This document shows, piece after piece, positions 19,065-31,947 of a stretch of 64,000 nucleotides of DNA. The translations under genes were made by a program, and so were the position numbers. Location: positions 147,077 through 211,076 of the forward strand of contig CANMLW010000007.1 of NCBI GenBank assembly GCA_947498705.1. Reading direction: 5' to 3'. Origin of the DNA: an uncultured Aquimarina sp. (lineage in GTDB: Bacteria; Bacteroidota; Bacteroidia; Flavobacteriales; Flavobacteriaceae). Below the pieces are notes generated by a model. The model was not told where the DNA came from and searched no databases. It saw only the letters and a list, made by a program, of their open reading frames with translations. How positions within the stretch are numbered: the first letter of the stretch is position 1; every line of letters starts with the position of its first letter.

Positions 19065-20513
19065 ATGAGCTCTAACGAAGTTTATGAAAAAGAACTAGCC
19101 TTTCAGGCAGATCGACGTCGCGCAACTGTAGCCTTTATAAAGACAGTAAGCGATTTATGGTATGACAATTCTATCGAATTGGTACTTTTTCGCAATCAAT
19201 TGATTGACAAAAATGTAAGTGAAATTATCAATCTGCATGAGTATGCTGGTGAGTTTGTTCAAAAACCAATTTCAATTTTTGATTCTGTAGAAATTGCACA
19301 GGCAATCAAGTTGATGAATTTGCCACCTGCAAAACTGGACATTGGTAAACTTACCTATGAATACCATTTAGCTAGTGACGAATATGGTTCTATTAATCGT
19401 TTTGTGCAAAGCAAACTTAAAGATGCTGTAAAAGTAAAGCCCATTTCGCCAAAAAACGTTGTGCTTTATGGATTTGGCAGAATAGGTCGCTTGGTAGCAA
19501 GAGAATTAATGACCATTACCGGAAAAGGGAGTCAGCTAAGACTAAGAGCTATTGTTACCAGAGGAGCGGTTACGCAAGAAGTACTTGAAAAAAGAGCTTC
19601 TTTACTACGTAGCGATTCTGTACATGGGGATTTTCATGGTACTGTAGAGACCAACATAGAAAATAGTGCTCTTATAATAAATGGTACTACTGTAAAAGTC
19701 ATTAGTGCTAATAGCCCAGAAGAAATAGACTACACAGCTTACGGGATTAGTGATGCCTTATTGATCGATAACACAGGAGCTTTTAGAGATAAAGAAGCAT
19801 TAACGAGACATCTTGCAGGAAAAGGAATTAGTAAAGTATTACTTACTGCACCAGGAAAAGGGATACCAAACATTGTACATGGGGTAAATCATAAAGAGCA
19901 TGACCCTGATAAAGTGGATATTTTTTCTGCAGCTTCTTGTACTACCAACGCTATCACTCCCATTTTACATGCGGTAGACGAAAGTTTTGGTGTTAATAAC
20001 GGGCATTTAGAAACGATACACGCATATACCAATGACCAAAACTTGGTAGACAATATGCATAATAAATACAGAAGAGGTCGTGCAGCTGCCCTTAATATGG
20101 TAATTACAGAAACAGGTGCAGGAAAAGCTGTTTCTAAGGCTTTACCTAGTTTTGAAGGTAAACTAACATCAAATGCTATACGTGTACCGGTTCCTAATGG
20201 TTCTTTAGCTATTTTGAAATTAAACTTAGAGAAAAAGGCTTCTAAAGAAAGTATGAATGCTGTACTTAAAAAGTATGCACTTGAAGGAGATCTTGTTGAA
20301 CAAATCAAATATTCTCTAGATAATGAATTAGTATCTAGTGATATTGTTGGTTCTTCTGCACCTTCAATATACGATAGCAATGCTACAATTGTAGATGCAA
20401 AAGGCGACAATGCTGTTTTATATGTATGGTATGATAATGAATATGGATATAGCCACCAGGTAATTAGACTGGCAAAATATATTGCAAAAGTAAGAAGGTT
20501 TACTTATTACTAG
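19065..20513 (+). CDS. gap: Glyceraldehyde-3-phosphate dehydrogenase (long form)
   Basis: A 482-residue GAPDH for glycolysis or gluconeogenesis. The Rossmann motif GFGRIGRLVAREL appears near residue 137 and the catalytic Cys292 in ASCTTNAITP. About 130 residues precede the Rossmann fold, an N-terminal extension typical of a long GAPDH class in Bacteroidota and absent from the standard 335-residue enzyme. The rest of the catalytic domain is intact (DNEYGYSHQ near the end). It is monocistronic, flanked by terminators on both sides. Confidence 0.95.
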   Translation: MSSNEVYEKELAFQADRRRATVAFIKTVSDLWYDNSIELVLFRNQLIDKNVSEIINLHEYAGEFVQKPISIFDSVEIAQAIKLMNLPPAKLDIGKLTYEYHLASDEYGSINRFVQSKLKDAVKVKPISPKNVVLYGFGRIGRLVARELMTITGKGSQLRLRAIVTRGAVTQEVLEKRASLLRSDSVHGDFHGTVETNIENSALIINGTTVKVISANSPEEIDYTAYGISDALLIDNTGAFRDKEALTRHLAGKGISKVLLTAPGKGIPNIVHGVNHKEHDPDKVDIFSAASCTTNAITPILHAVDESFGVNNGHLETIHAYTNDQNLVDNMHNKYRRGRAAALNMVITETGAGKAVSKALPSFEGKLTSNAIRVPVPNGSLAILKLNLEKKASKESMNAVLKKYALEGDLVEQIKYSLDNELVSSDIVGSSAPSIYDSNATIVDAKGDNAVLYVWYDNEYGYSHQVIRLAKYIAKVRRFTYY

Positions 20514-20532
20514 AAAAACCTCTCTATCCTAT

Positions 20533-20570
20533 AAAAAAGCTGTTGTTCATAATGAACAACAGCTTTTTTT
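20533..20570 (+). terminator. Intrinsic terminator after gap
   Basis: A 12-bp stem GCTGTTGTTCAT/ATGAACAACAGC (20539-20550 with 20552-20563; in practice the central bases form the loop), with an A-run before and seven T after. The flanking A and T runs could make it work in both directions. Confidence 0.93.
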
Positions 20571-20573
20571 ATT

Positions 20574-20649
20574 GAATTGTTTTAAACTTTTTTGATTCAT
20601 GCGAAAAATTATATTTTTATAGCGAATTGAAAAAAGTTTAAACCAGTTC
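20574..20649. repeat. Short copy of palindromic interspersed repeat (shared with 46755-46916)
   Basis: A 76-bp element whose ends form an inverted repeat: TTTAAACTTTTTT on the left and AAAAAAGTTTAAACCAGTTC on the right. The left end (GAATTGTTTTAAAC) matches the GAACTGGTTTAAAC end of the 162-bp copy at 46755 with two changes, and the internal sequence GATTCATGCGAAAAAT also matches it. It looks like an internally deleted version. Three-base ATT flanks occur on both sides but are too short to prove a target duplication. The following 260 bp up to the next gene hold nothing I recognise. Confidence 0.8.
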
Positions 20650-20909
20650 ATTTTCAAAATACACTTTAAAAGTATTAATTTCTGTAACTAAATTTCTAAC
20701 AAAAAATCAATCTTATATTATAAAAACAACTTTCTTTTAAATTCTTTCAAAAAAAACTTTGTAATCATCAACAATATCGTACATTTATTACCGTTACAGA
20801 AGAAATTAATAAACGTAAAAACACTCTACTCTAATAGGTATTGTATTATCTTTACTACCTTGGCTTTGGAGTTAGAGTATATATCTATTCAACAAAACAA
20901 GAATATCAC

Positions 20910-21527
20910 ATGAAATTATCGCAATATCTATTAGTTATCTCATTGCTTATATCCTTTTTTCAAATCACTTATGCGCAGGAAGAAACCATCAATGTTTCTG
21001 ATGTTCTTAAGAAAGGTGAGATTGAAAAGCAATTTGATATTGTGGTCAAAAAATCAGGAAATTATCAGGAGTATAAGGTTGTAAAACGTGTTTGGTTAGA
21101 CCAGTTTAGAACAAACTTGAGCGATACCTTAAAAACGTTAGAATCAAGATTAAATACGAACCACCTTAAAATAAATGAGTTAAAGACCACCATATCAGGA
21201 TTAGAAGAATCACTTGCCAAAACCAATCAGGATCTTGCTTCTGTAACCAAAGAAAAAGACAGTATCAGCTTTTTGGGAGCTGCGTTGACAAAGGCTAGTT
21301 ACAATACTATTATCTGGGGAATTATAGGAGTGCTTTTGGCGCTACTTGGTTTCTTTATTTTCAAGTTCAAAAACAGTAACGCAGTAACGTTACAAGCTCA
21401 AAAAGCACTATCAGAAACCGAAACAGAGTTCGAGGACCATAGACGTAGAGCTTTAGAGCGTGAACAAAAAGTAATGCGTAAATTACAGGACGAAATAAAC
21501 AAGCAACGTAAAGCTGGAGCTAAGTAA
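20910..21527 (+). CDS. Coiled-coil membrane protein of unknown function upstream of trmD
   Basis: A 205-residue protein with a signal sequence ending near YAQEE (about residue 23), a predicted coiled coil (about 70-120, with leucine heptads in LKTLESRLNTNHLKINELK), one transmembrane helix (about 130-152, IIWGIIGVLLALLGFFIF) and a charged helical tail rich in Arg, Glu and Lys. The ATG at 20910 is preferred because it starts the signal peptide; the ORF extends 69 bp further upstream. I do not recognise a domain. Proteins of this sort next to trmD may carry a misleading methyltransferase label, but nothing here resembles one. Confidence 0.8.
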   Translation: MKLSQYLLVISLLISFFQITYAQEETINVSDVLKKGEIEKQFDIVVKKSGNYQEYKVVKRVWLDQFRTNLSDTLKTLESRLNTNHLKINELKTTISGLEESLAKTNQDLASVTKEKDSISFLGAALTKASYNTIIWGIIGVLLALLGFFIFKFKNSNAVTLQAQKALSETETEFEDHRRRALEREQKVMRKLQDEINKQRKAGAK

Positions 21528-21596
21528 TTGGGTTTACTAGATTTTTAGCATATTCTTTTGCATCTTTGCACTTTGTAGAAATGTAATAGATTACTG

Positions 21597-22274
21597 ATGC
21601 GTATAGACATTATAACTGTAGTTCCTGACATCCTTAAAAGTCCTTTTGAAGCCTCTATTATGAAACGATCTATCGACAAGGGATTGGTAGAGGTACACCT
21701 TCATAACCTTAGAGACTACACTAGCAATAACTACAAACAGGTAGATGATTATCAATTTGGAGGTGGTGCAGGTATGGTTATGATGATCGAACCTATAGAC
21801 AAATGTATTTCAAAATTAAAGTCTGAACGGGATTATGATGACGTTATATATATGACACCAGATGGAGAAACTTTGACTCAAGGAATAGCCAATCAATTAT
21901 CTTTGCAGGGAAACTTGATTATTTTATGTGGTCATTATAAAGGAGTAGATCAACGTGTTCGGGATCATTTTATAACCAAAGAGATTTCTGTTGGAGATTA
22001 TGTTCTATCTGGTGGAGAGTTAGGAGCATTAATTCTTTGTGATGCTATTATTAGACTCATACCTGGCGTCTTAGGAAATGAAACATCTGCACTTACAGAT
22101 TCTTTTCAGGACGATTTATTAGCTCCTCCTATTTACACAAGACCTGCCGATTATAAAGGCTGGAAAGTTCCTGAAATATTAACATCTGGTAATTTTCCAA
22201 AAATTGAAACATGGCGAGAAGAACAAGCTTACCAGAGAACAAAAGAGCGTAGACCAGATTTGTTAAGAGAATAA
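21597..22274 (+). CDS. trmD: tRNA (guanine-N1)-methyltransferase TrmD
   Basis: A 225-residue SPOUT-class enzyme making m1G37 in tRNA, which prevents frameshifting. Family motifs are [14 protein letters not shown] (about 50-63), [12 protein letters not shown] (about 114-125) and the knot segment [15 protein letters not shown] (about 132-146). It lies 69 bp after the coiled-coil gene and 171 bp before rplS, the classic trmD-rplS order. Confidence 0.97.
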   Translation: MRIDIITVVPDILKSPFEASIMKRSIDKGLVEVHLHNLRDYTSNNYKQVDDYQFGGGAGMVMMIEPIDKCISKLKSERDYDDVIYMTPDGETLTQGIANQLSLQGNLIILCGHYKGVDQRVRDHFITKEISVGDYVLSGGELGALILCDAIIRLIPGVLGNETSALTDSFQDDLLAPPIYTRPADYKGWKVPEILTSGNFPKIETWREEQAYQRTKERRPDLLRE

Positions 22275-22363
22275 AGTTAAAATGTTCCTTTTAAAAAGGT
22301 TACCACTATTGGCTACCAAATAAAATAATTAAATAAGAAATCTTTTTATTTATATAATTTTAT

Positions 22364-22371
22364 TATTTTTG
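22364..22371 (+). promoter_or_regulatory. Candidate -7 element for rplS (TATTTTTG)
   Basis: A TAnnTTTG match about 75 bp upstream of the chosen rplS start, in a 171-bp gap after trmD. It suggests rplS has its own promoter and an untranslated leader that could hold L19 or S6-type regulation; no recognised ribosomal-protein leader structure was identified. Confidence 0.45.
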
Positions 22372-22445
22372 CACGCTGATTAGATTAACCTCTGACGAAA
22401 ATCGTGAATGTTGATTTAACAAAAATCAAGAAACTATATCGTAAA

Positions 22446-22796
22446 ATGGAAGATTTAGTAAAATTTGTACAAGACGAATTTGTAACAAAAAAAGAATTTG
22501 CTGAATTTGCAGCAGGTGATACTATTACAGTATACTACGAAATTAAGGAAGGAAATAAAACACGTACTCAGTACTTTAGAGGAGTTGTTATACAACGAAG
22601 AGGTTCTGGTAGCACAGAAACATTTACTATCAGAAAAATGTCTGGTACTGTTGGTGTAGAACGTATTTTCCCAGTAAACCTACCAGCACTTCAAAAAATC
22701 GAAGTGAATAAGAGAGGTAAAGTTCGTAGAGCTCGTATATTCTACTTCAGAGAACTTACTGGTAAAAAAGCACGTATTAAAGAAAGAAGAAACTAA
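22446..22796 (+). CDS. rplS: 50S ribosomal protein L19
   Basis: A 116-residue L19, located at the 30S-50S interface. The start at 22446 is chosen because [12 protein letters not shown] is the usual flavobacterial beginning; an in-frame ATG exists 42 bp upstream. The body shows [16 protein letters not shown], the [13 protein letters not shown] loop and the conserved [11 protein letters not shown] segment. It is followed by a strong terminator. Confidence 0.96.
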   Translation: MEDLVKFVQDEFVTKKEFAEFAAGDTITVYYEIKEGNKTRTQYFRGVVIQRRGSGSTETFTIRKMSGTVGVERIFPVNLPALQKIEVNKRGKVRRARIFYFRELTGKKARIKERRN

Positions 22797-22820
22797 TTCA
22801 TTATTTCTTTATACAAGTAA

Positions 22821-22849
22821 AAAAAGATCGCATAATGCGATCTTTTTTT
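22821..22849 (+). terminator. Intrinsic terminator after rplS
   Basis: Stem GATCGCAT/ATGCGATC (22826-22833 with 22835-22842), extended by A-run/T-run pairing and ending in seven T. It lies 25 bp after the rplS stop and could be bidirectional. Confidence 0.92.
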
Positions 22850-25971
<3,122 letters not shown>

Positions 25972-25994
25972 TTTGTTTAATAAAATAAACCTCT

Positions 25995-26030
25995 AAAAAT
26001 CCTGTAAACCCTATGGTTTACAGGATTTTT
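25995..26030 (+). terminator. Intrinsic terminator after icd
   Basis: A perfect 16-bp stem AAAAATCCTGTAAACC/GGTTTACAGGATTTTT with a CTAT loop, 23 bp after the icd stop. Flanking A and T runs within the stem could allow action in both directions. Confidence 0.94.
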
Positions 26031-26166
26031 GCTGTTTGGTCTAAATCTAATTAAAAAAAATGTTCATTTTTTTTAACTCAAATGCAACCCTTTAATTTTT
26101 CATTTGTCAATAATACCAAACATAAAGAAAGTACCTTTAAAGAAATTTACAATCAATCAAAATTAA

Positions 26167-26706
26167 TTGAAGACCAATATTCTTTATACGCACAAAGACA
26201 TTGTAGAAAAAAGCAAGTCTGGTGATAGAAATTCGCAATATCAATTGTACGAGCTCTATGTAGATGCTATGTACAATGTAAGCATGCGAATGTTAGGCAT
26301 AAAAGAAGATGCAGAAGATGTTGTTCAAGATAGTTTTGTTGATGCTTTCAAAAATTTAAAATCTTTTAGGTACGAAAGCACATTTGGATCTTGGTTAAAA
26401 AGAATTGTAATTAATAAAAGTATCAACCATTTAAAACAAAAAAAAATACCTGTAAGTCCATTAGACCAACATGAGTATCGTATAAGTGAAGAAACAACTG
26501 AAGTAGTACTTCCTATGGATATTAGTAAGATCAAAAAAGGAATTAATGTACTACCTCAGGGATATCGCCAAATTATCAATCTGTATTTGATTGAAGGATA
26601 TGATCATATAGAGATAGCAGAAATATTAGGTATTACCTCTTCGACATCGAAATCGCAATACCATAGAGCAAAGAAAAAACTAATTGAAATTGTAAATACC
26701 CTATAA
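26167..26706 (+). CDS. ECF-type RNA polymerase sigma factor
   Basis: A 179-residue sigma-70 family protein with region 2 (YQLYELYVDAMYNVSMRML and EDAEDVVQDSFVDAFKNL, about 25-65), the FGSWLKRIVINKSINHLK segment (about 74-91) and region 4 (LPQGYRQIINLYLIEGYDH...IAEILGITSSTSKSQYHRAKKKL, split by me for brevity, about 125-172). The start is a TTG at 26167. The next gene, 4 bp downstream, encodes a small membrane protein likely to be its anti-sigma factor. No FecR-type partner is present, so this is not a typical iron-uptake FecI system. Confidence 0.92.
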   Translation: MKTNILYTHKDIVEKSKSGDRNSQYQLYELYVDAMYNVSMRMLGIKEDAEDVVQDSFVDAFKNLKSFRYESTFGSWLKRIVINKSINHLKQKKIPVSPLDQHEYRISEETTEVVLPMDISKIKKGINVLPQGYRQIINLYLIEGYDHIEIAEILGITSSTSKSQYHRAKKKLIEIVNTL

Positions 26707-26710
26707 TACA

Positions 26711-27250
26711 ATGGATGATTTTGAAAAATATATTAAAGAAAATAAGCATTTGTTTGACGATCACAGAGCAGACAAATCAAAAATATGGAACGTCATTGAG
26801 TCGCAGTTAGACACCAAACCAACTATTCGCTTATGGCAATCTCATTTACTTAAAATAGCAGCAACAGTACTAATTTTATTAGGAGTTTTTTCTGTCATGC
26901 AAGGTTTTTTAACCTCAAAATACAACTATCATAAAAACAATAGTGTTGTACATCAAGAATTACAGGATATTGACTCCTACTACTCAAACCTGGTATCGTT
27001 TCAGGTACAATTGGTAAAAAATAATTCAAAATTACAACCCGAAAGCAAAAAAGAGTTCTTGTCATTCATGGATGAATTAGATGAAGAATACAATACCTTA
27101 AAACTAGAAATGGCAAAAAACCTAGATAACGAATACATTTTAGAGGCCATAGTAAATAATTATAAAAAGCGAATAGAGCTGATCGAAAATTTATTAAAAC
27201 AGATCAATGATTCTAAAAATACAGATATCAATGAAGGTTACATCTTATAA
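26711..27250 (+). CDS. Candidate anti-sigma factor (single-pass membrane protein)
   Basis: A 179-residue protein with a soluble N-terminus of about 45 residues, one transmembrane helix (about 52-70, IAATVLILLGVFSVMQGF) and a helical outer part with acidic stretches (about 80-175). The topology and the position 4 bp after an ECF sigma gene fit an anti-sigma factor. No zinc-binding HxxxCxxC motif is visible, so it is not the ZAS type. The role is inferred from context. Confidence 0.6.
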   Translation: MDDFEKYIKENKHLFDDHRADKSKIWNVIESQLDTKPTIRLWQSHLLKIAATVLILLGVFSVMQGFLTSKYNYHKNNSVVHQELQDIDSYYSNLVSFQVQLVKNNSKLQPESKKEFLSFMDELDEEYNTLKLEMAKNLDNEYILEAIVNNYKKRIELIENLLKQINDSKNTDINEGYIL

Positions 27251-28322
27251 ACATATCATAGTAATGCTTATGACGCTACTTTCTTTGCATACTATATATG
27301 CACAAGAAAGAGTATCTAAAAACATTGAGAATACCTATCCACTCACCAATGCAGGAGAATTACATATCGAAAATAAGTACGGAAATATTATTATTAATGG
27401 ATGGGATCAAAAAACAATACAAATTAATATAGATATACATGTTACCAAAAAGAAAAAAGAAGATGCAGACGAGCTGTTACAAAGAATCAAACCAAAATTT
27501 ACGGTTACAGATGACTTTATAAGTATCATTTCTATTATTGAAGAAAAAAGTAACAGCATGTTAACCAAATTCTTTAATAAAGCAAACCCCTTTGATTTTG
27601 ACAAAAGCAACATCCAAATCGATTATACTATTCATATCCCATTTAACGCTGGAGTTAATATTACCAATAAGTTTGGAGATATTATTATGAGTAGTTGGAA
27701 AGGAAAAGTAAAAGCAAATATACAACATGGTGACATGTGGATCAATAAAGACATTAGTAGTGCTAATATAGAGATGAGATTCGGAAAATTGAAAACCAAA
27801 GGAATTACTTATGGACATATTCGAATTAAAAATGGAGAGGTAGATATTGAAAACTCTAATGACCTAAAAATTAATAGTAGTGGAACTGTAACACAAATAG
27901 AAAAAGTGCAGTCTCTTGAAATACACTCTAGTAAGGATCAAATTGCAATAAATAAAGCAGGAACTATACAAGGAAAATTGATGTTTAGTAAATTAAACTT
28001 GAACACATTACGAGAGAACATTAACCTAGATCTAGAAGTTACAGATCTGTGGGTATCTAATATCGAAAATAAAACTCCTTCTATTGTTATAAACCAAGAA
28101 TCATCCGAGCTAAATGTAAATATAAAAGGACTTACGATTGATTTTACAGCTTCTCTTGAACAAGGGTTATTAAGAATACCAAAATCTTTTACTAATATAA
28201 AAAACAATGTTATTGACAAACGAAAAAGAATTAGAAATATTAGTGCCGTCTATGGTCAAGACAGTGAATATGGAAAATTTCAAATTATTGGCAAAAAAGG
28301 AGTAATAATTTTAAAAGAGTAA
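27231..28322 (+). CDS. Exported DUF4097-like beta-strand repeat protein
   Basis: A 363-residue exported protein. The ATG at 27231 overlaps the anti-sigma candidate by 20 bp and gives a clean signal peptide (IIVMLMTLLSLHTIYAQ). The mature part consists of repeating short strands such as GELHIENKYGNIIINGWD and NITNKFGDIIMSSWKGK, the pattern of DUF4097/adhesin-like beta-helix proteins, often located at the cell surface or periplasm. It is the third gene of the sigma operon and may be a sensor or a target in envelope stress; this is inference. Confidence 0.7.
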   Translation: MKVTSYKHIIVMLMTLLSLHTIYAQERVSKNIENTYPLTNAGELHIENKYGNIIINGWDQKTIQINIDIHVTKKKKEDADELLQRIKPKFTVTDDFISIISIIEEKSNSMLTKFFNKANPFDFDKSNIQIDYTIHIPFNAGVNITNKFGDIIMSSWKGKVKANIQHGDMWINKDISSANIEMRFGKLKTKGITYGHIRIKNGEVDIENSNDLKINSSGTVTQIEKVQSLEIHSSKDQIAINKAGTIQGKLMFSKLNLNTLRENINLDLEVTDLWVSNIENKTPSIVINQESSELNVNIKGLTIDFTASLEQGLLRIPKSFTNIKNNVIDKRKRIRNISAVYGQDSEYGKFQIIGKKGVIILKE

Positions 28323-28434
28323 CAAATTACAAATACATCAGTCAAATCAAAAAAATAAAATCATCTAACAGATTTTCAATCAAAAAAGATAATGCCAATA
28401 TTTTTAGTCTGTTTATGATACAATAACTTAAACA

Positions 28435-29130
28435 ATGGAACACTCAAAAAAAATTATACTACTGCTTCTATTAATTACCGGTATATATAGTAGTATTGCT
28501 CAAGAGTCCAAAAGCACTGAATATATAGAATTTAACGATCGAAGAAATATCGTTCATGGTATATATTTAGGTACGAATTTGGGATATGGTACAATTAAAA
28601 ATAAAAGTACCCTAACAACAAGTATAAAACTAGCCTATGTTGCCAATCAAAAATTTGAACTAGGAATTATAGGTACAGCCTTTTACTCTAATCAAAATGC
28701 ATTGAATGACACATCGTTTGACGATGAAAACCATGTTGATGGGGATCTTATTGGGGTGTATATAGGAGCACACCTTGAACCTATTTTTTTTAAACAATCC
28801 ATAATTAACCTCTCTTTCCCATTGCTTATTGGTGGTGGTTCTGTTGGATATATAGAAGCATTAAAAGAGAATAACTCTTTAGAAAATGAAGGTTATATAA
28901 TAGAATCGGAGGATATATTTGTTATGGAGCCCGGTATAAATGTTTTATTCAATTTTTCAAGATATTTTCAAATAGAAGCCGGAGTAAAATACCGGTTTTC
29001 TAGCAAGTTTAATTTACACCCCGGTACAGTGAACCGAATTAATGGATACACTTTTAATGCCGGAATAAAAATTGGTGTTTTCAACCTTGGTAGAAATCGA
29101 TACAAAAAAAACATTCCAGATAATGAGTAA
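28435..29130 (+). CDS. Outer membrane beta-barrel protein
   Basis: A 231-residue protein with a signal peptide (IILLLLLITGIYSSIAQ) and alternating amphipathic strands, glycine-rich turns and aromatic girdles, ending in a strand NAGIKIGVFNLG near the C-terminus. This suits a small eight-stranded OMP. No specific family is recognised. It lies 112 bp after the DUF4097-like gene and probably belongs to the ECF sigma operon. Confidence 0.65.
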   Translation: MEHSKKIILLLLLITGIYSSIAQESKSTEYIEFNDRRNIVHGIYLGTNLGYGTIKNKSTLTTSIKLAYVANQKFELGIIGTAFYSNQNALNDTSFDDENHVDGDLIGVYIGAHLEPIFFKQSIINLSFPLLIGGGSVGYIEALKENNSLENEGYIIESEDIFVMEPGINVLFNFSRYFQIEAGVKYRFSSKFNLHPGTVNRINGYTFNAGIKIGVFNLGRNRYKKNIPDNE

Positions 29131-29314
29131 ATTAAAAACAACCCGCAAAAAAAACCTGAACGTTGTGTACGTATTTACAAAAAACAATCAGGTGTATGTC
29201 AAAACCGATTCGCTCAAAGCAATAAATGAAATAAGCACAACCATTAAAAACGAATGGCAGCCTATTCCTTTTCAATGGAAATCATTAACAGAACATTACC
29301 ACCAGACTCCTTAG
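29123..29314 (+). CDS. Small hypothetical protein overlapping the OMP gene
   Basis: A 63-residue frame starting at an ATG that overlaps the OMP stop codon by 8 bp. The sequence is basic at the N-terminus (MSKLKTTRKKNLNVVYVFT) with a central strand-like FTKNNQVYVKTDSL and an aromatic end (IPFQWKSLTEH). No domain is recognised. The overlap resembles translational coupling, but the frame could also be chance; codon-level conservation in relatives would decide. Confidence 0.4.
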   Translation: MSKLKTTRKKNLNVVYVFTKNNQVYVKTDSLKAINEISTTIKNEWQPIPFQWKSLTEHYHQTP

Positions 29315-29484
29315 TTTCAAGGGATATTCTGGCTTAATTTTTTAAATCAACATTTTGTTTTCAATTGATAAAATCTAAACTTAAAAAGCTTTGGACTGGT
29401 ATTTTATTGCCCTTTTTTATCGATTCGTAAAAAGTCAAACATTTTAACAACCAATTTAATTTTAAACCTTCTAGCAATAAACAA

Positions 29485-31854
29485 ATGAAAAAAACAATTT
29501 TTGCTCTTCTATTTTTCACATCACTTTTATCCGCTCAGGAAAAATTTACGATTAGTGGAACAATAAACGATGCGAGTAACGGAGAAACTTTATTCGGTGC
29601 TTCGGTATACCTGCAAAGTACTACTATTGGAGTAATTACCAACGAATATGGTTTTTACTCTCTTACAGCCCCACAAGGCGAATACTCATTAGTAGTCTCT
29701 TATATGGGGTATAATGACATCATTCAAAAAGTTACTTTAAATGGTGATCAAAAACTAAACTTTGAACTGGGTGAATCTTCTGAACAACTAGACGAAGTGG
29801 TAATTACCGCAGAGGAAAGCGAAAGAGTAAGTATTAAAAAACCCGAAATGAGTGTCGCTAAACTAAAATCAGAGACCATCAAAAAAATACCTGTTGTACT
29901 AGGAGAAGTAGATGTGGTAAAATCAATTCAAACTTTACCAGGGGTAACTAATACTGGTGAAGGAAGTAGTGGTTTTAACGTAAGAGGTGGTGCTGTAGAT
30001 CAAAACCTAGTATTACTAGACGAAGCTATTATTTATAATACCTCGCATTTATTAGGATTCTTTTCTGTTTTTAATGCAGATGCAATCAAAGATGTAAAGC
30101 TTTATAAAGGAGGAATTCCTGCAAAGTTTGGAGGTAGAGTTTCTTCGGTATTGGATGTACGACAAAAAGACGGAAACAACAAAAGAATTGGGCTTACAGG
30201 TGGTATCGGGGTTATATCAAGTAGACTGGCTATAGAAGGTCCTACATTTAATAAAAATGGATCTTTTTTATTGGCTGGTAGAGGCTCATATGCTCACCTT
30301 TTCACAGCCGCATCCAAAAATCTAAAAGACACTAAGGTTAATTTTTATGACCTAAACCTAAAAACCAATTACAAGGTAAGCGAAAACAATAAACTATATC
30401 TTTCTGGATATTTTGGCAGAGACATCTTTAATCTCAACAGTTTTAAAAGTAGTTACGGAAATGCTTCAGGTAACTTAAGATGGAATCATATTTTTAATGA
30501 TAAACTATTCTCTAACTTATCCTTGATATACAGTAAATATGATTATCTATTGTCCATCAATTCTGTTCAATTTGACTGGGACTCATCAATAGAAAATTAC
30601 AATGTAAAATATGATCTTAAATATTATGTTGGTAATAATCTAAAACTTGATTTTGGAGGAAACATCATATCGTATGATTTTCATCCTGGTGAAATCACCC
30701 CTACCTCTCCAACTTCTCCTATTAACCCAAGAAAACTTGACGAAAAAAGAGCTTTTGAAACTGGATTATACATCAATGCAGAGCATAAAATATCTGAAAA
30801 CTTAACAGCACAATATGGATTACGTCATAGCTTTTTCTCTAGATTAGGAGGCCAAAAATTAACTAACTATGCTAATGATCAACCCGTAGTCTATAATGAA
30901 GAGTTAGGTATTTATGAAGAAGGAACAGCCATAGGTGAAACCGATTATAAAAAAAGTGAGACTATAAAAAGTTATAACAATTTTGAACCTCGGTTAGGAT
31001 TATCGCTTTTATTAAATGAATCTTCATCTATAAAGGCAGGGTATTCGCGAACTGCACAATACATACATTTATTATCAAACACCGTATCAGTAACCCCATT
31101 AGATGTTTGGACCCCAAGTGGCAAATTCATAAAACCACAATTATCAGATCAATATGCACTAGGATATTTTAAGAATTTTAAAGACAATAATTATTCTTTA
31201 GAAGTAGAAGCTTACTATAAAACTATAGAGAATAGAATTGATTATATCGACGGATCTGATTTAATAGGTCAAAACAATATCGAAACCGAAATATTAAATG
31301 GCGAATCCAGAGCTTATGGGTTAGAGTTTTTATTACGTAAAAACAAAGGAGATTTTACAGGGTGGATAGCATATACAGTATCCAAATCAGAGCAAAGAAC
31401 TTTGGGAGAAAATGTTGCAGGTCCTGGAATCAATGAGGGCAAATGGTACAATACCCCACATGACAGAACACACGATCTTTCTATAACGGGTATATATAAA
31501 CTTAGCGACAAATGGACACTTAGCTCTAATTTGGTATTTCAGACCGGTAGACCGGTTACCTACCCTAATGGGCAATACCAATATGAAGACTTGTCTATTG
31601 CTAGCTATTCTGAGCGAAATTCAAACAGACTTCCCGAATATCATAGATTGGATATATCGGCGACCTATAGCCCTAATAAAAAACCAGATAGAAGATGGAA
31701 AGGAGAATGGGTTTTTAGTGTATACAATGCTTATAACCGTAGAAATGCAGCTTCGATATCTTTTGGACAAAATCTGGAAACGGGAGCCAATGAAGCAACA
31801 AGAACTGCAATTTTTGGTATCGTACCCTCTATAACTTATAACTTTAAATTTTAA
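29485..31854 (+). CDS. TonB-dependent receptor (copy 1)
   Basis: A 789-residue outer membrane receptor. Signal peptide (about 1-18), a carboxypeptidase-like regulatory domain (about 22-105, ending QLDEVVITA), a plug domain with the SSGFNVRGGAVDQNLVLLDE segment (about 165-184) and a beta-barrel ending in YNFKF. Such receptors import large or scarce nutrients across the outer membrane with TonB energy. It is followed after 93 bp by a DUF4249 lipoprotein, and the same pair is repeated at 33100-36309. Substrate unknown. Confidence 0.92.
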   Translation: MKKTIFALLFFTSLLSAQEKFTISGTINDASNGETLFGASVYLQSTTIGVITNEYGFYSLTAPQGEYSLVVSYMGYNDIIQKVTLNGDQKLNFELGESSEQLDEVVITAEESERVSIKKPEMSVAKLKSETIKKIPVVLGEVDVVKSIQTLPGVTNTGEGSSGFNVRGGAVDQNLVLLDEAIIYNTSHLLGFFSVFNADAIKDVKLYKGGIPAKFGGRVSSVLDVRQKDGNNKRIGLTGGIGVISSRLAIEGPTFNKNGSFLLAGRGSYAHLFTAASKNLKDTKVNFYDLNLKTNYKVSENNKLYLSGYFGRDIFNLNSFKSSYGNASGNLRWNHIFNDKLFSNLSLIYSKYDYLLSINSVQFDWDSSIENYNVKYDLKYYVGNNLKLDFGGNIISYDFHPGEITPTSPTSPINPRKLDEKRAFETGLYINAEHKISENLTAQYGLRHSFFSRLGGQKLTNYANDQPVVYNEELGIYEEGTAIGETDYKKSETIKSYNNFEPRLGLSLLLNESSSIKAGYSRTAQYIHLLSNTVSVTPLDVWTPSGKFIKPQLSDQYALGYFKNFKDNNYSLEVEAYYKTIENRIDYIDGSDLIGQNNIETEILNGESRAYGLEFLLRKNKGDFTGWIAYTVSKSEQRTLGENVAGPGINEGKWYNTPHDRTHDLSITGIYKLSDKWTLSSNLVFQTGRPVTYPNGQYQYEDLSIASYSERNSNRLPEYHRLDISATYSPNKKPDRRWKGEWVFSVYNAYNRRNAASISFGQNLETGANEATRTAIFGIVPSITYNFKF

Positions 31855-31947
31855 ATCAGTAAAATAATCGATAACCATTAAAAATATATTTACTATACTG
31901 ATTAATGGGATTTTATCTAAAAAAAATAAAAAATAAAAAACATACAG

